DNA of 8,167 bases from JBQCEE01 sp051960575 (GTDB taxonomy: Bacteria > Actinomycetota > Actinomycetes > Mycobacteriales > Jatrophihabitantaceae). Both the position numbers and the translations under genes were made by a program. Position 1 is the stretch's first letter. The number at the start of each line of letters is the position of its first letter. A model generated the notes under the pieces. It saw only the letters and a list, made by a program, of their open reading frames with translations. It was not told where the DNA came from and did not search any database. The stretch spans positions 1 through 8,167 of the forward strand of contig NZ_JBQCEE010000428.1 in the NCBI RefSeq assembly GCF_051960575.1, written 5' to 3'. This document shows positions 6,024 through 8,167 of this stretch, piece after piece.

Positions 6024-6416
6024 ATGGACGAGTACACGGTCATCGTCGCCTCGGGTGCGCTGCGATCGCGAGACCCTGAGGCCGTACAGTTCCCGCACCG
6101 CTGGAAGAGTGTTGGCGTCACCGTCCAGGCGCCCTTCACCGGCGCGCACCTGCTGCACCTCTCGATCGCCGGCTGCGTGCTGAACGATGTGCACCGCGAG
6201 GCCGAGCGGCTCGGTGTCGAGGTGCATGGCGTGCGCGTCGTGGCTCGCGGCAGCTTCGACACGACGACCTGGCGGTCGACGGGCGTCACGTACGTGGTCG
6301 AGGTCGATGCGCCCGCCGATGCGGATGTCGCCGGGTTGCTCGCGGTCGTCGACGAGGTCGCCGAGATCCCGCAGGCGGCGCGTCTCGGCGCGCCGGTGCG
6401 ACGCGCGCCGGCGTGA
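6024..6416 (+). CDS. OsmC-family protein lacking the resolving cysteine
   Basis: This 130-residue protein shows the OsmC/Ohr fold signature TGAHLLHLSIAGCVLNDVHREAERLG (residues 39-64), in which Cys51 is at the peroxidatic position at the start of the central helix. A typical C-terminal half follows: VRVVARGSFD, STGVTYVVEVDAPAD, then VVDEVAEIPQAARLGAPV. Active OsmC and Ohr reduce organic hydroperoxides with two cysteines. Here the second, normally in a CP motif near the C-terminus, is replaced by Ile115-Pro116, and Cys51 is the only cysteine. It may therefore use an external thiol, bind a ligand, or have another role. ATG at 6024 has no clear ribosome binding site, because a hairpin occupies the upstream bases; the alternative ATG at 6014 is out of frame. 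Cytoplasmic; spacing to the next gene is 30 bases. Confidence 0.82.
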   Translation: MDEYTVIVASGALRSRDPEAVQFPHRWKSVGVTVQAPFTGAHLLHLSIAGCVLNDVHREAERLGVEVHGVRVVARGSFDTTTWRSTGVTYVVEVDAPADADVAGLLAVVDEVAEIPQAARLGAPVRRAPA

Positions 6417-6417
6417 C

Positions 6418-6435
6418 GGCCGGGCGACGGCCTTT
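6418..6435 (+). terminator. Weak hairpin plus TTT after the OsmC gene
   Basis: GGCCG (6418-6422) pairs with CGGCC (6428-6432) across GGCGA, followed by TTT. The stem is short and the T-run minimal, and it abuts the -10 element of the next gene. It could separate the two transcription units, but chance is possible. Confidence 0.3.
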
Positions 6436-6440
6436 AGGGT
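6435..6440 (+). promoter_or_regulatory. Leaderless-type -10 element TAGGGT for the VOC gene
   Basis: TAGGGT fits the actinobacterial -10 consensus TANNNT and ends exactly six bases before the ATG at 6447. That spacing would start transcription at the A of the ATG, giving a leaderless mRNA. There is no Shine-Dalgarno sequence, which agrees. No -35 is evident, as is common. Confidence 0.6.
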
Positions 6441-6446
6441 CCGCCC

Positions 6447-6815
6447 ATGCGCATCCTCGGACTCTGCTTCGCCGGCACGGCAACGCCGCAGCGCGAGGCG
6501 ATGCGGTCGTTCGTGACGGATGTGCTGGGACTGCCCCCGGTGATCGTCGGCGGCATGGGCGCGGACGCGTTCACCCTGCCCGACGGCAGCGTCTTCGCCG
6601 TCGCGTCGCCCGGCGAGATGGGGGAGACACACCGGTCGATCGGGTTCCTGGTCGACGATCTCGACGAGGCCCTCGGCGAACTCCGGGCGGCGGGCGTCGA
6701 GACCGACGACGAGGTGTCCGAGAACGACCGCATGCGCTACGCGCACTTCGTGGCGCCGGACGGCGGCGTCTACGAACTCGTCGAGCAGCGCAGGTCGGTC
6801 GTCGACGCCGAGTGA
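6447..6815 (+). CDS. VOC superfamily (glyoxalase/bleomycin resistance-like) protein
   Basis: This 122-residue protein has the paired beta-alpha-beta-beta-beta layout of the vicinal oxygen chelate fold. It opens ILGLCFAGTATPQREAMRSFVTDVLGLP, where the helix and VLGLP turn are typical. It continues with DAFTLPDGSVFAVASP, then HRSIGFLVDDLDEALGELRAAGVE at the start of the second module, and ends AHFVAPDGGVYELVE. Glu110 in YELVE and His62 are at positions used as metal ligands in the family. The first-strand ligand is not obvious, since Cys7 or Phe8 lies where His is common, so metal-dependent catalysis is uncertain. Family members include glyoxalases, dioxygenases and antibiotic-binding proteins; the substrate here cannot be assigned. 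The start is supported by the leaderless -10 six bases upstream. It converges with the dehydrogenase gene with only 15 bases between stops. Confidence 0.82.
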   Translation: MRILGLCFAGTATPQREAMRSFVTDVLGLPPVIVGGMGADAFTLPDGSVFAVASPGEMGETHRSIGFLVDDLDEALGELRAAGVETDDEVSENDRMRYAHFVAPDGGVYELVEQRRSVVDAE

Positions 6816-6830
6816 CTTCGGTGCCGCAGG

Positions 6831-7859
6831 TCAGGCGCGGCTCGGCTGGATCACGGTGATGCCGTCGACGGTGGCGTCACCGAGCCGGGCGAGGGCGGCG
6901 GCGCCCTCGGCCAGCCCGACGCGATGCGCGACGAGGCGGGCCGGGTCGAGTTCGCCCGTGACGATGCGAGCGAGCATGGCGGGGTAGTCGAGCGCGGACA
7001 TGCCGTGGCTGCCGAGCAGTTCGAGCTCGCGCGACACGGCGAGGCCGATGACCTCGGCGGCCACGACGTGGTCGCCGCCGAGCAGGCCGACCTGCACGTG
7101 GCGTCCGCGGCGGCGCAGCGACCGCACCGACGCGAGCAGTGAGTCGGCCCCGCCGATGGCGTCGATCGATGCGGCCGTACCACCGTCGGTGAGCTCGGCG
7201 ACCGCGGTCGCGTCGGGCAGCGCCTGCTCGGCCCCCAATGCGAGCGCACGCTCCCGGGCCGCGGCACTGGGGTCGACGGCGATCACCCGCGCGCCGCCGG
7301 CCACGGCGATCATGACGGCTGCCAGCCCGACACCGCCGCAGCCGTGCACCGCCAGCCAGTCGCCGGGCGCGGGCCGTGCGTGCGCGACGACCGCGCGGTA
7401 GGCCGTGGCGAAGCGGCACCCGAGCGCGGCCGCCGCCACGGCGTCCAGCCCGTCGGGCAGCGCGATGACGTTGAGGTCGGCGACCGGGACGGCGACGAAC
7501 TCGGCGAACGAGCCCGGATGGGTGAAGCCGGGTTGCTGCTGCCGTTCGCAGACCTGCAGGTCGCCGCGTCGGCAGGTCGGGCAGGTACCGCAGGCGCAGA
7601 CGAAGGGCGCCGTGACGCGGTCGCCCACCCGCCATCGGGTCACCTCGGGTCCGACCTCCGCGACCACACCGGCGAACTCGTGCCCCGGCACATGCGGCAG
7701 CACGACGTCGGCGTCGTGGCCCATCCAGCCGTGCCAGTCGCTGCGGCACAGGCCGGTGGCCTCGACCCGCACCACGACGCCGTCTGGCGCGCACACCGGC
7801 GGCTCGAGGTCGACGACGTCGAGCGGGCCACCGAACTGCTCGTACCGCACCGCGCGCAC
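6831..7859 (-). CDS. Zinc-dependent alcohol dehydrogenase
   Basis: This 342-residue medium-chain dehydrogenase/reductase should oxidise an alcohol to an aldehyde or ketone, or the reverse, in the cytoplasm. Visible catalytic zinc ligands are Cys38 (GLCRSDWHGW), His60-Glu61 (PGHEFAG) and probably Cys148 (LGCRFATAYRA). The structural zinc is held by Cys90, Cys93, Cys96 and Cys104 (CGTCPTCRRGDLQVC). The Rossmann motif is GCGGVGLAA (residues 173-181), and Asp196 in ARVIAVDPS predicts NAD+ over NADP+. Length is normal for the family. The open frame continues upstream, but homologues begin MRAVRYEQFGGP, and GTG at 7857-7859 gives exactly this and has a leaderless -10 six bases before it. A second GTG three codons inside is less likely. 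It is divergent from the lysine-rich gene across 68 bases. The substrate is unknown. Confidence 0.92.
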   Translation of the reverse strand: MRAVRYEQFGGPLDVVDLEPPVCAPDGVVVRVEATGLCRSDWHGWMGHDADVVLPHVPGHEFAGVVAEVGPEVTRWRVGDRVTAPFVCACGTCPTCRRGDLQVCERQQQPGFTHPGSFAEFVAVPVADLNVIALPDGLDAVAAAALGCRFATAYRAVVAHARPAPGDWLAVHGCGGVGLAAVMIAVAGGARVIAVDPSAAARERALALGAEQALPDATAVAELTDGGTAASIDAIGGADSLLASVRSLRRRGRHVQVGLLGGDHVVAAEVIGLAVSRELELLGSHGMSALDYPAMLARIVTGELDPARLVAHRVGLAEGAAALARLGDATVDGITVIQPSRA

Positions 7860-7865
7860 CGCCCG

Positions 7866-7871
7866 AGCGTA
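7866..7871 (-). promoter_or_regulatory. Leaderless-type -10 element TACGCT for the dehydrogenase
   Basis: On the minus strand TACGCT fits TANNNT and is followed by exactly six bases (CGGGCG) before the GTG start. Transcription would begin at or next to the GTG. This supports the chosen start, since the frame has no Shine-Dalgarno there. Confidence 0.6.
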
Positions 7872-7914
7872 GGCGGCGAGCTGCTGGGTAGGACCTCGGG
7901 CAGTCACCTGGACG

Positions 7915-7922
7915 AAGGGGAG
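7915..7922 (+). promoter_or_regulatory. Ribosome binding site AAGGGGAG of the lysine-rich gene
   Basis: A strong purine-rich AAGGGGAG lies five bases before the ATG at 7928. It supports translation of the short frame that follows. A possible -10, TAGGAC at 7889-7894, sits about 20 bases upstream but is imperfect. Confidence 0.65.
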
Positions 7923-7927
7923 CGGCG

Positions 7928-8080
7928 ATGGCCGACAAGCAGGGCAAGGGCAGCGACACGGCGAAGAAGGCCAACGCCAAGGCGTCCGAGGAGGGGAAGA
8001 AGAACCCGCGGAAGTCCTCCGCGGCGCAGGCCGAGCTGGGCAAGAAGGGCGGCAAGAAGGCCGCGAAGAAGAACAAGTAG
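7928..8080 (+). CDS. Lysine-rich 50-residue small protein
   Basis: This short frame begins MADKQGKGSDTAKKANAKAS and ends GGKKAAKKNK before TAG at 8078-8080. Of 50 residues 15 are lysine, all AAG, and there is one arginine against five acidic residues. There are no aromatic residues, cysteines or histidines, and Leu37 is the only large aliphatic residue. It should be disordered and strongly basic, resembling the tails of HU-like or H1-like proteins of actinobacteria, so nucleic-acid or ribosome binding is a reasonable but unproven guess. Expression is supported by a strong ribosome binding site five bases upstream and a rho-independent terminator 35 bases downstream, making a compact monocistronic unit. 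It is divergent from the alcohol dehydrogenase. I recognise no named family. The dense AAG/GCG codon pattern is unlike neighbours but follows from composition. Confidence 0.75.
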   Translation: MADKQGKGSDTAKKANAKASEEGKKNPRKSSAAQAELGKKGGKKAAKKNK

Positions 8081-8114
8081 CACTGACCCCGGACGACGGA
8101 CCGCCGCGCGCAAC

Positions 8115-8150
8115 CACCCCCGGGGGCCGGCCCGCCCCGGGGTGTTTTTT
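8115..8150 (+). terminator. Rho-independent terminator
   Basis: CACCCC (8115-8120) pairs with GGGGTG (8139-8144). After one bulged C the stem continues with GGGG (8122-8125) and CCCC (8135-8138), and six T residues follow at 8145-8150. This is a textbook intrinsic terminator in the plus direction, closing the lysine-rich gene. Confidence 0.88.
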
Positions 8151-8167
8151 AACCTTAGAAAGAAAAA

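Noticed and set aside
3568..6183. An 871-codon open frame overlapping the secreted protein gene in another plus frame
   Set aside because: The translation is dominated by Arg, His and Gly with no domain, and it covers a frame that clearly encodes a signal peptide and Ig modules. It is a shadow frame.
8006..8024. Inverted repeat CCGCGGA/TCCGCGG inside the lysine-rich gene
   Set aside because: It is a 7-base stem in GC-rich coding DNA with no positional reason for a role; probably chance.
7860..8117. N-terminal extension of the alcohol dehydrogenase upstream of 7859
   Set aside because: The open frame continues, but its translation is low-complexity and antisense to the lysine-rich gene. The MDR fold begins at MRAVRYEQF, and a -10 element sits directly before that GTG.

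Overview
This is an ordinary chromosomal stretch from a high-GC bacterium, almost certainly an actinomycete. Codon third positions are nearly all G or C and GTG starts are common. The order DHH phosphoesterase, DinF-type MATE, TruB is the familiar actinobacterial neighbourhood downstream of infB/rbfA. Two genes have a TANNNT element exactly six bases before the start codon, the actinobacterial leaderless pattern. The genus cannot be fixed from the sequence.

Layout. Positions 2-2383 hold a tightly overlapping plus-strand operon: the 3' end of an NrnA-like DHH/DHHA1 phosphoesterase, a DinF-type MATE transporter sharing a GTGA stop/start overlap, and tRNA pseudouridine synthase TruB overlapping the transporter by 8 bases. 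A perfect 12-bp inverted repeat sits one base after the transporter's start/stop overlap. After truB comes a FrnE-like DsbA-family oxidoreductase (2419-3057), not the ribF often found there. A small acidic, Trp-rich orphan of unknown function lies on the minus strand (3127-3456). A possibly structured leader (3600-3718) then precedes the largest gene (3719-5974), a 751-residue secreted protein built of Ig-like modules with unassigned N- and C-terminal regions.

The right side is a run of small metabolic or stress genes. It contains an OsmC-family protein lacking the resolving cysteine (6024-6416), a VOC/glyoxalase-fold protein (6447-6815), and a convergent minus-strand zinc-dependent alcohol dehydrogenase (6831-7859). 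Divergent from the dehydrogenase is a 50-residue lysine-rich mini-protein (7928-8080) with a good ribosome binding site and a clear rho-independent terminator (8115-8150). The window ends in an abruptly AT-rich stretch.

How they fit together. The left genes belong to RNA turnover and RNA modification plus a drug/Na+ exporter carried in the same operon. The right genes look like independent transcription units with a loose redox or detoxification flavour. The longest gene-free stretch is 3457-3718 (262 bases), described below. No mobile element, CRISPR array, tRNA or rRNA was seen, and nothing here is convincing as a new multi-gene system. The best leads are the secreted modular protein with its leader, the lysine-rich mini-protein, and the hairpins at gene junctions.
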